Source: CAZDDI01 sp964504195 (GTDB lineage: Bacteria; Chloroflexota; Anaerolineae; B4-G1; SLSP01). Taken from it: a stretch of 62,559 nt of DNA. Shown piece after piece: positions 51,776 to 60,259 of this stretch. The position numbers and the translations under genes were made by a program. The DNA lies in the NCBI GenBank assembly GCA_964504195.1, contig CAZDDI010000020.1:1-62559 (forward strand), in the 5' to 3' direction. The first letter of the stretch is position 1. Each line of letters starts with the position of its first letter. Under the pieces are notes generated by a model. The model was given only the letters and a program-made list of their open reading frames with translations. It had not been told where the DNA came from and made no database searches.

Positions 51776-54265
51776 TTAGCTCGCTTCTTCTTCTAATTCT
51801 GCCAACGGCACATCCGGGAGCGGTTCAGGGGGCGGTGGTTCGTCTTCAAGACCCAAGTAGCGTTGTTGAATCCATTGGACTGCCGTTTGCGCTGCGTGTT
51901 GCACCGGGAGCTCTGCGGCGTGTGTGAGCGGGAGCAGTGCATCAATGTCATCGTAATGGCCGATGTAGGCGAGGGTGAGCGCACCCATCGTTTGTGTTTC
52001 CGGATCGCCATCGCTGAGCGCCTGGTAAAGCGTTTGGCGGGCTGCAGCACCGACGCCTAGTCCTAACCCCTGATATGCTGCCCAGCTGATAAGCCAGGTC
52101 AGGTTTTCGGGCTTGGGCGGTGGCGGGACAATCACTTTGGCGTGTCCCTTTTCCTTACTGGTAGTCAGTGCGCCCTCGGCGGAGGAGCGTACCAACCATT
52201 GGGGATCCTCAATCGCCATTTTGCGCAGTATGTCGGTGGCCCAGGGTTCGTTGATCAGGCCCAGCCCTTGCGAAGCTGCGCGTCGAATGATCAAGTCCGG
52301 GTCGCCAGTGGCTTCTTTGAGTGCGTCCCAGCCTTCTGGGAAGCGGGCCAGGGCTTTGGCGCTGCCTAGCGTCAGCTGCTCGTCTCCGTTTAGGAGGGAG
52401 TTTTTAAGCAGCCGAATTGCGCCCGGAGTTGCTAAGTCCACCAAGGCCTGGATGGCACTGCTGCGGATTTCGGCGTGTTCGTCGGCCAGTGCGCCGCTAA
52501 GCACGTTCATATCCTGTGGGGTGCCGGTCCAGCCTAGCCCGCGGATCGCCGTGGCGCGCACATCGGTGACGGGTTGGCGCAGCGCTTGCAGGAAGAATGC
52601 GCGGGCCGAAGGCCCGGCGGCGATCAGCAGCGCGCGTCCTACGCGCAGGCGCGTTTCCGGGTGGGTGTTTGGGGTGACGAAAACCTGTGCCAGCAATTTC
52701 ATCACAGCCTTGCGCCAGAGTGCATCATCTGGAGCTAGGGCGGCCCACCGCACTACCTGGAAGAGGCGTTCGTCGTCCCCCTTTTGATACTCCTGTAACA
52801 GTTCACGCACTAGTGGTGTGACATCGCTGATGCCGGTGTAGCATTCCATCAGGATATGCCATTTGGGCGCGTGGCGGCGTTCTTGTAATAAGGGGAGCGC
52901 CGTTGGCGGATTTTCAGCCAGTACCGAGGCGGCCAGATAGTCCTGCCAGAGGTAGTGCTTGAACTCTAACTCTTTACCGGCGCGCGCCAGCATTTCGGAT
53001 TTTTGCACCAGGCGTTTGAGCGCCCCTTCGAGTTTGGGAGGACGCTCTACTTCCGGTGGCAACAGGCTTTGCAAGAGCTCGTCCAATTCTTGTGCCGAGG
53101 TGCGCCGGTTTTCCATGCGGGTGCGATAGCTCAGTGTTTGCAGTGCGACGACCGCTATCCGGCGGGCTTCCATCGCGGCTTCGATCTGCTCATCCCCCAA
53201 ATCTGGGGTGGGGAGCTTAAGCTCCAGGTAAGATTCGATGGCATCGGTGAAGCGTGCAGGCGTCAGCTGGTGTTGCCAGTACAGCACTGTTCGCAGGTTG
53301 ATCTCCAACGATGAAGCGCCGCTCTCTGCGGCCTGAATCAATTGTTTGTGTACCTCGTCGGGGAGTGGCTCTGGTTCGGGTGTGGATTTGTTGCCGGTGT
53401 GTAGCAGTGTTCGCCAGCCCTCCGCAACGGTTGTGACGAGTTCCTCTGCCGTGGGGGGGACAATCTCCAGGGGCGTAAAGTTGTGTTCTACCAACGGGCC
53501 GTAGCCCTGTAAGCTGGCTGCCACAATCCACAGACTCTTGGGTAACGCATTTGCGGCCTCGGCCAACCATTGCGCTATCGTATCACGCTCGTAAGCCGGT
53601 ACTTTTTCCCAATTATCCACCAGAATCACTGTCGGGCGTTCTTTGAGCTGCTTGTTGAGCCATTTAGGCAGCGCCGCAGACAAGGTGAGGGAAGCCAGGT
53701 AGGCCACACGGTCTACCGCTGTGGGGTATTGTGGAGCGAGCGATTTGATGTAAGAAAGGTCAAGCCAGATGGGAAAGTGGGTGAATGGACTGGGGTCTTC
53801 TTGTGCTGCGCCTCGGCGCGCGATTTCCCACACCGTCATTAGCAGGGCTGTGGTGCGACCGGAGGCCTGCGTGCCGGTAATAATCAGGCGCGTGTGGCCG
53901 TCAATTAAATCAGTGTGGGGCAGGACGATCGGGGGTGGCAATAGGCCGTCCTCGGATGCTTCTGGTAGGGCGGCTGGCGCCAGGAAGGTGGGTGGGGCAA
54001 AGATTGCTTGTGGATCGCGTGGCGCAAAGAGCAAAGTCCCCTTAAGCATATCTTGCAGCGCGCGCAGATATTTTTCCTCGTCGCTGGATTGCATTCGGCG
54101 CCGCCAGGCGACGATAGGTTTCCAAAGACGTTGGGCTGTCGCCTGTAGTGTGTGGCGACGGATGTAGAGCGCTCCAGCAATAATCCAGGCTACGATGGCA
54201 CCCATCAACGCTGAGCGCCAATCGAATTGCCAGGCCTGTTGCTGGAGGAGCGCGGTGGTTAGCAT
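51776..54265 (-). CDS. Membrane-anchored STAND/NACHT-like NTPase with HEAT repeats
   Basis: 829 residues. Residues 16-34 form a transmembrane helix, followed by a basic cytoplasmic segment. The NTPase domain has LIITGTQASGRTTALL (131-140 region), in which the P-loop Lys is Arg137 (codon CGC), and a Walker B-like VILVDNWE (Asp217). A winged/helical region follows. From about 540 to 820 come HEAT-like repeats (DVRATAIRGLGWTGTPQD, EIRSSAIQALVDLATPGA, LIIRRAASQGLGLINEP, WLVRSSAEGAL). The C-terminus is Pro/Glu-rich. The overall plan is that of STAND sensors. It follows the OmpR-type regulator directly (stop TAA next to ATG), so the two are one operon. Signal and output are unknown. Confidence 0.82.
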   Translation of the reverse strand: MLTTALLQQQAWQFDWRSALMGAIVAWIIAGALYIRRHTLQATAQRLWKPIVAWRRRMQSSDEEKYLRALQDMLKGTLLFAPRDPQAIFAPPTFLAPAALPEASEDGLLPPPIVLPHTDLIDGHTRLIITGTQASGRTTALLMTVWEIARRGAAQEDPSPFTHFPIWLDLSYIKSLAPQYPTAVDRVAYLASLTLSAALPKWLNKQLKERPTVILVDNWEKVPAYERDTIAQWLAEAANALPKSLWIVAASLQGYGPLVEHNFTPLEIVPPTAEELVTTVAEGWRTLLHTGNKSTPEPEPLPDEVHKQLIQAAESGASSLEINLRTVLYWQHQLTPARFTDAIESYLELKLPTPDLGDEQIEAAMEARRIAVVALQTLSYRTRMENRRTSAQELDELLQSLLPPEVERPPKLEGALKRLVQKSEMLARAGKELEFKHYLWQDYLAASVLAENPPTALPLLQERRHAPKWHILMECYTGISDVTPLVRELLQEYQKGDDERLFQVVRWAALAPDDALWRKAVMKLLAQVFVTPNTHPETRLRVGRALLIAAGPSARAFFLQALRQPVTDVRATAIRGLGWTGTPQDMNVLSGALADEHAEIRSSAIQALVDLATPGAIRLLKNSLLNGDEQLTLGSAKALARFPEGWDALKEATGDPDLIIRRAASQGLGLINEPWATDILRKMAIEDPQWLVRSSAEGALTTSKEKGHAKVIVPPPPKPENLTWLISWAAYQGLGLGVGAAARQTLYQALSDGDPETQTMGALTLAYIGHYDDIDALLPLTHAAELPVQHAAQTAVQWIQQRYLGLEDEPPPPEPLPDVPLAELEEEAS

Positions 54266-54976
54266 TTATGCCTCGGTTTCGGGGGTATCCGATGGATCAA
54301 CGACCAGCCGGTAGCCCTGTCCGCGCTCACTGAGGATGCGCTTGGGTAGGCGGGGATCACTTTCGATTTTCTGCCGCAAGTACCAGATGTAGAGTTTGAG
54401 GTAGTCACGCCGATTGGCGTACTCTGCACCCCAGACACGCCGCAGCAGTGTATCGTGGTTGACGGTGCGCCCGGCATCCTGTACCAATGAAGAGAGCAGG
54501 GAAAACTCGGTGGGGGTCAACGTTACCAGCCGGTTATCCACTTTAACTTCGTGGGTATCCAGGTTGACCCAGAGGTTGCCGGTCTGGAAGATGGTTTGCT
54601 CGCCGCGTGCGCGCCGGGCGCGTGCCAGCGATGCCTTGACCCGTGTGATGAGTTCCTTGTAGCCGAAGGGCTTGACGATATAATCATCCGCGCCCAGGCC
54701 TAGACCGTAGGTGATGTTGTGTTCATCCCCCAGCGCGGTGAGGAACATAATGGGGGCGTCGCAGAGGTTGCGGATGGCCTCATAGACGTGCCAGCCATCC
54801 ATGTCTGGCATGAGAATATCCAATAAAATAAGGTCGGGCGCATTGTCGCGGGCGAGTTTAAGCCCTTCTTCGCCGTTGTTGGCGGAGATTGCGCTGTACC
54901 CAGCGCGCTCCAGGAGCAGCTGGATTAGTTGGGCCAGGGCTTCGTCATCTTCGATAATTAGAATGGTTTCATCCAT
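54266..54976 (-). CDS. OmpR/PhoB-family response regulator
   Basis: 236 residues; AGGAG precedes the ATG. Receiver domain: IIEDDEA (acidic pocket), phospho-acceptor Asp in LILLDILMPDMDG (about 54), Thr in FLTALGD and Lys in YIVKPFGY. About 135-230 is the winged-helix OmpR DNA-binding domain (LTPTEFSLLSSLVQDAGRTV, YLKLYIWYLRQKIE, RGQGYRL). No histidine kinase is adjacent, although two orphan sensor kinases lie elsewhere in the window. Its stop touches the start of the STAND/HEAT gene, which it probably controls or serves. Confidence 0.93.
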   Translation of the reverse strand: MDETILIIEDDEALAQLIQLLLERAGYSAISANNGEEGLKLARDNAPDLILLDILMPDMDGWHVYEAIRNLCDAPIMFLTALGDEHNITYGLGLGADDYIVKPFGYKELITRVKASLARARRARGEQTIFQTGNLWVNLDTHEVKVDNRLVTLTPTEFSLLSSLVQDAGRTVNHDTLLRRVWGAEYANRRDYLKLYIWYLRQKIESDPRLPKRILSERGQGYRLVVDPSDTPETEA

Positions 54977-55085
54977 GGTTGACTCCTCTCAAACCTCTCA
55001 AAATAGCAAATGGCGAATAGCAGATTTCCAGGCGATGGAAGCTGGTGGCTGAGCCTGTCACAACTACGTTAGGTGCCTCAAGCCC

Positions 55086-55219
55086 CAATGTCATTAAGTT
55101 TAGGGCATAGACCTGGCAGGTTTCAGGGTTTTGAGTCTACAAAACGTCGTTATTCACCAGTAAAATACTATCCAACCCAATTTGAACGAAACCTGCCAGG
55201 TCTTAACTTAATGACATTG
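55086..55219. mobile_element. MITE-like element, CAATGTCATTAAGTT TIR family
   Basis: CAATGTCATTAAGTTTAG (55086-55103) and CTTAACTTAATGACATTG (55202-55219). The flanks CTCAAGCCC (55077-55085) and CTCAAGCCT (55220-55228) match 8 of 9, a probable target duplication. 134 bp, the same length as the copy at 41621-41754. The inner arms AGACCTGGCAGGTTTC and GAAACCTGCCAGGTCT are a perfect 16-bp pair. Confidence 0.85.
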
Positions 55220-55252
55220 CTCAAGCCTTTATTTCGGGGGCAAGCACAGTAT

Positions 55253-55405
55253 CAGTAGATCACAAATCTGTGCTGTGGGCCGTCCGCGAATAGGGCCACG
55301 AATACACGAATGAATCTGAAACGGAGTAAATTCGTGGTTTCGTGAACAGATTCGTGGATGGCAGGCAAGCCCGTTACCCCAATTCATTAAATCTGTGATC
55401 TACTG
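55253..55405. mobile_element. MITE-like element with different TIR but the same inner palindrome
   Basis: CAGTAGATCACAAAT (55253-55267) is inverted at 55391-55405 with one mismatch. The flanks are a perfect AGTAT duplication (55248-55252 and 55406-55410). The interior GCCGTCCGCGAATAGGGCC ... CACGAATACACGAAT ... ATTCGTGGATGGC is homologous to the core of the element at 41438-41581. The rest of 54977-55540 holds a word tract near 55005-55027 and AT-rich sequence without genes. Confidence 0.75.
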
Positions 55406-55540
55406 AGTATGGTAAGTGTGGTGACTTGGTTCACAGCGATGCTGTAGCATTTTATATACACCAGACCGTATGGCCCATTTGTGAGTTCTACTTCACTATT
55501 CTAACTATTATAATAAGTTAGAATTCAAGTTTGTCAAACT

Positions 55541-58174
55541 TTACGGGCCGACCGCTAATTCCAGCAATTGAACCCCTATCTGGGCTGCGATATCTGGGCG
55601 GGCGGGGTTTTCCAGCAGCACAACGATGGCGTAACGCGGGGCGTCTGGTGAGTTGACGCCTAAATACCAGACCAAGGTACGTTCGGGACCTGCGAGAGCG
55701 ATGCTCAGATGGCCTGCGCCCGTGCTGTAGCGGGGCCAGGTGCGCAGCAGTGACTCAGCGACTTCGGGCGAGGCGACGCGCAGGGCTTCAGGTGGCTCTG
55801 GTATGGTGCAGCCTGGCTGCGGGGTCATGAGTAAGTGGAGTGGCGGGCGTACCCCGGCGTTCCCCAGGCTCGCGGCCACCCCGACCATTTGGAGCGGAGT
55901 GACCAGCAGTTCCCCTTGTCCGATAGCTTCCAACCCGGCAGCGAGGCTGTCTGGTGGCCAGGGCGCGGTGACGTTGGGCAGGGCGAAGGGGAGTGCGTCG
56001 GTAAGTCCCCAGGTCTCGAAGCCTGCGATGAGCTGTTCCGGGCCGAGCTGTTCTCCTAGTGCATAGAAGGGGGCGGGCGCGCTATGGGCCAGTGCTGTGC
56101 TCCAATCACCCTGGGCCGGAGGTTTCCCCAGTGGGGCGATGCTCACTCCATCTACAGGTACACTGGCGGTCAGGGGCGTGGCAGGGGCACGCAGTGAGCC
56201 ATTTTGCAAGGTGATTCCTAACAGTACGGTTTGCAGGCTTCCACCTGGTTGTGCCAGGCCTTGTGTAGCCCGGTTGAGTAATGGTGATTGTGGGTTGTCG
56301 CGTAGCTCGCCCCATTGCTCAGCTACTTCGGCGGAGGGGTAGATGGGGGCAGAGGCCAGTGCCAGAATTTCGCCGTTGTGTGCGTCTACCAACACAATAG
56401 CGCCGGGCTGTGCCGTCAATGCTTGTTGTGCGGCGCGTTGCAAGTTTGCATCGAGCGTCAAGCGTACCGGCAGGCCCACCGGCGCGTGATGGAGCAGGTC
56501 ATCCCACAAGGCTTCTCTGGGCGTGTTATCGCTATCACCGCGTAAGGTGGCTGCGCAGGTGGCCTGGATGCCGTCTGCGCCATACTGGAGCGTGGTGTAA
56601 CCCACCACGGCAGCGGCTTCCGGCACTGGATAGGTGCGTTCTACGAAACCGCGTGGGTTGATGGTGATGTCTGCCAGCGGGATGCCATACCGGTCTAGGA
56701 TTGGGCCGTGTTGGATGCGCATCTCTGCGATGACTCGGCGGGGGTTGCTGGGGTAGGTGTCTAGGCGTGTCTTGTGGATGAAACTCCACCAGCCTGTCCC
56801 GATTCCGCTTAGCGCGAGCAGGAGCAGCAAGGCCCGTCCCAAACGCTGGACGTGTGGCTTGAAGTTCTGGTGGTTGTCCGGGGCCAAGGGGAGGCTCAAC
56901 GCGGGAGCGTGGGGTGCGGAGATGTTGAGGAGCAGCCCGATGGCAATCAGTGAGGTGATGAGCGATGAGCCGCCATAGCTGAGCAGGGGCAGGGTGACGC
57001 CGGTAATGGGAATCTGTTTGATGTTTCCGGCGACGATGACCCAGGTTTGGATGCCAAACAGTGCGGCGATACCCCCGGCCAATAGTGACTCGAAAGGGGA
57101 TTGCAGGCGTTGGGCCAGGCGTAGTCCCCGCTGGATGATCCAGGCAAGCAGGAGCAGGAGCGCGAGTGCGCCCAATAGTCCGTACTCTTCGGTCAGCGCC
57201 GCGTAGACGAAGTCGGTGTGGACGGCAGGGATGAACCCCGGGTAGCCGAGCCCCGGCCCGGCGCCGAATAGCCCACCCGCGCCCATGGCGTAGAGCGATT
57301 GGAGAATCTGGAAGGCCCGATCAGCCTGTGCGGGCGACCACGGATCGAGCCAGATACTGACGCGCAACGCTACGCGCGCGGAGAGCAGATAGCCGACGAT
57401 GCCGATAGGGACAAAGAGGAGTAGTCCCAGCGCCGCGTGAGAATTTTTACCCCAAGCCAGATAGAGCAGCGCCAGGCTGGTGAAGTAGAAGAGTAGTGCG
57501 GCGCCCAGGTCTTGTTGCCAGCCCAGGAGTAATAGCGCCAATCCCACCATCGCTAACATGGGCAGGAGTGCGGCCCACCAGAGGCGCAAATTGGCGCGCG
57601 AGTGTAACGCGAGTGTATATGGGATTTCGCAGCGATCCGCTAGGTAGGCGGCCAGGTATATGATCAGGATAAGTTTGAGTAGTTCTGAGGGTTGGAAGTA
57701 GAAGCCCATCAGGTTGAGCCAGAGGCGTTGCCCGACCCCAGAGGGGTTGATGCCGAAGACCAGGGTGGTAGCCAACAGCGCCAAACTGAAGACCAGGAGG
57801 CTGTAGCGGTAGCGGCGCAGCAGCCGCGGCAAGGTACTCCAGAGGGCCGTCCCGCACAGCAGCCCAACACCTAGCCACAGCCACCCGATTTGGCGCAGGA
57901 GAAAGGCGGGCGCGAGCCGTGCTAGTAGTAATAATCCCCAGCCGCTGAGCAGGGCGGCGGGGGGGAGCAGTAAGAGTTCTGCTTCTGGGCGGCGTGCACG
58001 CAGCAGCGCGAAGGCCCCCCCCCAGGCGCAGGCCCATCCGCCTACTAACACTGCTAAGCGAAAGGGTGTAAGCGCCGGGGTAGGGCTAGTCAGATGGAGC
58101 GTCCATGCGCCCACAAGGACAAAAACTCCGGCGATGCCCAGGAGCAATGCGGTATAACGGTGGTTGTGTATCAA
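55541..58174 (-). CDS. SEDS (RodA/FtsW) - penicillin-binding-protein fusion with degenerate transpeptidase
   Basis: 877 residues from a TTG at 58174, 16 nt after the mtnP stop. Residues 1-430 are a SEDS glycosyltransferase with about ten helices: QQDLGAALLFY, the catalytic-type Asp in HTDFVYAALTEEYG (Asp321), and PITGVTLPLLSYGGSS. A further helix (about 445-465) leads into a class B PBP (GPILDRYGIPLADI ... LTLDANLQRAAQQAL ... AIVLVDAHNGEILALAS). The transpeptidase signatures are altered: SxxK is Ser646-Leu-Gln-Thr649 (GGSLQT), SxN is HSAP (Pro700), and KTG is not present (YSTGAG). So it should polymerise glycan, but probably cannot crosslink in the usual way. SEDS and bPBP normally act as separate partner proteins. 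Confidence 0.88.
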   Translation of the reverse strand: MIHNHRYTALLLGIAGVFVLVGAWTLHLTSPTPALTPFRLAVLVGGWACAWGGAFALLRARRPEAELLLLPPAALLSGWGLLLLARLAPAFLLRQIGWLWLGVGLLCGTALWSTLPRLLRRYRYSLLVFSLALLATTLVFGINPSGVGQRLWLNLMGFYFQPSELLKLILIIYLAAYLADRCEIPYTLALHSRANLRLWWAALLPMLAMVGLALLLLGWQQDLGAALLFYFTSLALLYLAWGKNSHAALGLLLFVPIGIVGYLLSARVALRVSIWLDPWSPAQADRAFQILQSLYAMGAGGLFGAGPGLGYPGFIPAVHTDFVYAALTEEYGLLGALALLLLLAWIIQRGLRLAQRLQSPFESLLAGGIAALFGIQTWVIVAGNIKQIPITGVTLPLLSYGGSSLITSLIAIGLLLNISAPHAPALSLPLAPDNHQNFKPHVQRLGRALLLLLALSGIGTGWWSFIHKTRLDTYPSNPRRVIAEMRIQHGPILDRYGIPLADITINPRGFVERTYPVPEAAAVVGYTTLQYGADGIQATCAATLRGDSDNTPREALWDDLLHHAPVGLPVRLTLDANLQRAAQQALTAQPGAIVLVDAHNGEILALASAPIYPSAEVAEQWGELRDNPQSPLLNRATQGLAQPGGSLQTVLLGITLQNGSLRAPATPLTASVPVDGVSIAPLGKPPAQGDWSTALAHSAPAPFYALGEQLGPEQLIAGFETWGLTDALPFALPNVTAPWPPDSLAAGLEAIGQGELLVTPLQMVGVAASLGNAGVRPPLHLLMTPQPGCTIPEPPEALRVASPEVAESLLRTWPRYSTGAGHLSIALAGPERTLVWYLGVNSPDAPRYAIVVLLENPARPDIAAQIGVQLLELAVGP

Positions 58175-58190
58175 TATAGTCTCATGGGGG

Positions 58191-59060
58191 CTACAGTGCG
58201 TCCCCTACGATGACGCGCAATTTATCGCACACCGCGGCGGGGATGCAATCGCGCGCGGTAAGGATTGCCTGCGCCAGAGATTCTGTGCATTCGCACGCCG
58301 GTTCGGTGTGTCCCAGCTGCGGAATCAGGCGGGTGAGCGCGCGCTGGGCTAGTGCCAGGTTGGCGTGTAGCCGCTCAATGACCATATCCACCGTGACCGG
58401 TTCCTCGCTCTCGTGCCAGACATCGTAATCGGTAACGTGGGCCATCACCGCGTAGCACATCCCGGCCTCGCGGGCGAGGAAGGCTTCTGGGCTGGTGGTC
58501 ATGCCGATCAAATCCATGCCCCAGGCGCGGAAAGCGTGACTCTCGGCTTTGGTGCTGAAGCGGGGGCCTTCAATGGTGATGAATGCGCCGCCTTCGTGGA
58601 TTGTCCCCCCAGCCTCGCGGCAGGCATCCGCCAGCGTTGTCGAGAGCGCGCCGCAGAACGGGTCGGCGGATGAGACATGCGCAATCAAACCCTGCTCGAA
58701 GAACGTGCGGGCGCGGTTTTTGGTGAAATCGAAGAGTTGGTTGGGGATGACGATATGGCCAGGGGCCAGGTGCTCGCGCAGGGAGCCGCAAGCGGAGACG
58801 CTGATGATGTGTTGGACGCCGAGTTGCTTGAGCGCGTAGATATTGGCGCGATAGGGGACATCCGAGGGCAGATGGATGTGGCCGCGTCCGTGGCGTGGCA
58901 GGAAGACAACGGGCGTTCCCTTCAACTCACCGATAATCAGTGCGTCGCTCGGATCACCGTAGGGTGTGGTCATCCGCACCTCACGCACGGCTGCGAGGGT
59001 ATCCATTTGATAGAGGCCGGAACCTCCGATGACAGCAATTTTGATAGGTGTATGCTCCAT
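58191..59060 (-). CDS. mtnP: S-methyl-5'-thioadenosine phosphorylase
   Basis: 289 residues; the ATG at 59060 has AGGAG upstream, and a GATTTGCCATTCGC word tract precedes that. It cleaves MTA with phosphate to adenine and methylthioribose-1-phosphate. Motifs: IGGSGLY at the N-terminus, LPRHGRGHIHLPSDVPYRAN (phosphate site), ITIEGPRFSTKAES, IGMTTSPEAFLAREAGMCYA, and VTDYDVWHE. The TTSPEA wording fits MTA phosphorylase better than purine nucleoside phosphorylase. It is followed at once by the SEDS-PBP gene, probably on the same transcript. Confidence 0.93.
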   Translation of the reverse strand: MEHTPIKIAVIGGSGLYQMDTLAAVREVRMTTPYGDPSDALIIGELKGTPVVFLPRHGRGHIHLPSDVPYRANIYALKQLGVQHIISVSACGSLREHLAPGHIVIPNQLFDFTKNRARTFFEQGLIAHVSSADPFCGALSTTLADACREAGGTIHEGGAFITIEGPRFSTKAESHAFRAWGMDLIGMTTSPEAFLAREAGMCYAVMAHVTDYDVWHESEEPVTVDMVIERLHANLALAQRALTRLIPQLGHTEPACECTESLAQAILTARDCIPAAVCDKLRVIVGDAL

Positions 59061-59221
59061 GTAAGGTTGACTCCTGTAAAAATAGCGAATGGCAAATCTC
59101 AGAGTTTAATCCGTCGCCGCGCTCGTGCTCCGCTCCGAGCACCCTGGCTCTGAGGGGAGCGTTAGTTCCCCGAATTTGCATTTAACCGGAGGAAGTGAAT
59201 TCGGCTCCCAAAATCTAAAAC

Positions 59222-59362
59222 CGATTTTGCTACCGTACACTTGTAGATTTTTGCTACGAATTCACTCGAATTAACACGAAAACAATAAGAAATTCGTAAA
59301 ATTCGTGCTAATTCGTGGCTAAAACTGAATGCGCTTGGAAAATGTACGGTAGACAAAAATCG
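59222..59362. repeat. Nested palindromic element with CACGAAT core and CTACCGTACA arms
   Basis: Outer arms CGATTTTGCTACCGTACA (from 59222) and TGTACGGTAGACAAAAATCG (to 59362) pair with small gaps. The interior is an imperfect palindrome of CGAATT/AATTCG words (ACGAATTCACTCGAATTA ... GCTAATTCGTGGC), similar in type to the cores at 41438-41581 and 55253-55405. No coding capacity. The rest of 59061-59375 is the mtnP leader and shows nothing else. Confidence 0.6.
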
Positions 59363-59375
59363 AAAATCCAAAATC

Positions 59376-59714
59376 TCATTCTGGTTCCCCCATGACAAAT
59401 TCCAGCGGTTGATGGCATTTACCGCAGCCAATGTAGGGATTCTTGACCGGCCCGGTGCTGTGGGGGCAGGTAGCCTTAATCTGCACCTGGGGTTTGCTCC
59501 AGGGCCATGGGCGGGTGATGCGCGCGTGTAAGACCATGTTGGGGCAGGCGTTGGCTTGCGCAATCGCTGGGACTGGACAAGTTGTGCAGAGACTTGGATT
59601 CCAATGTGGCGCAGCGGTAGTTGGTTCTAACAGACGACACACTTCCACACCTTGTTCGCGGCGGTGGAAATTCGCGTAGTAATATGGGCATTCGCGCCCG
59701 TCTGGCGTTTTCAT
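59376..59714 (-). CDS. Small cysteine-rich (zinc-ribbon-like) protein
   Basis: 112 residues with nine cysteines: ECPYYY, EVCRLL, SLCTTCPVPAIAQANACPNM, ATCPHS and GCGKCHQP. The C-x2-C and C-x2-C pairs suggest one or two metal sites (zinc or iron-sulfur). I recognise the wording DGRECPYYYANF and CTTCPVPAI from uncharacterised Chloroflexota-type proteins but know no function. It has no signal or membrane segment. The start has a weak ribosome site. It shares direction with the next small gene, 26 nt apart, and the two are probably co-transcribed. Confidence 0.65.
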   Translation of the reverse strand: MKTPDGRECPYYYANFHRREQGVEVCRLLEPTTAAPHWNPSLCTTCPVPAIAQANACPNMVLHARITRPWPWSKPQVQIKATCPHSTGPVKNPYIGCGKCHQPLEFVMGEPE

Positions 59715-59740
59715 GCTGTGAGAAATATCGCTGACCCAAA

Positions 59741-60259
59741 TTATGCTTTGAGATAGCCCTGGATATGGTCGCGGTTGATGTAGATGAGCGGGACACGGTT
59801 AGGAATCTGTAGTGGGCCATCAACTAGCAGGTGGATAGAAGCATTGTAGATGGGAAGGAATTGCCCTTTCCAGGCTTCTATGAAGTTGACGAGCTGTGAG
59901 TCTCCCAGAAAGGGAGTGTCTCCCTGCATTATCAGCAGCGGAAAGTAGAACATGACTTTCTCGGTGCGTGGCGGGGCTTTGAGCAGGTCAATAGTTTCTT
60001 GTTGGTTAAAAATAAGCACTTGAATTTTGCTGCGTTGCGCCAGAAATAGCGGCGTTTGTTTGGCGCGCACCCCAGTAAATGACCAGGGCGCTACCTGGGC
60101 TTCATTGAGGCGCAGATAAAGCAAGCCATCTTGATTGATGTAGGGGTGCGGACTTCCCAATGTCTCGAGATTTCCTGAAGCCGCATATAGATCCGTTGCC
60201 ACATACGCCGAATGTTCTTGAATTGGGCTTCCGCCTATACTGCCGCCTAATAAACCCAT
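59741..60259 (-). CDS. Hypothetical 172-residue soluble protein
   Basis: AAAGGAG precedes the ATG at 60259. The sequence is mixed alpha/beta (MGLLGGSIGGSPIQEHSAYVATDLY ... ALVLIF-like KIQVLIFNQQETIDLL ... PNRVPLIYINRDHIQGYLKA) with no signal peptide, membrane helix or motif I can assign. Co-directional with the Cys-rich protein downstream, which suggests a shared process. I do not recognise the family. Confidence 0.6.
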   Translation of the reverse strand: MGLLGGSIGGSPIQEHSAYVATDLYAASGNLETLGSPHPYINQDGLLYLRLNEAQVAPWSFTGVRAKQTPLFLAQRSKIQVLIFNQQETIDLLKAPPRTEKVMFYFPLLIMQGDTPFLGDSQLVNFIEAWKGQFLPIYNASIHLLVDGPLQIPNRVPLIYINRDHIQGYLKA

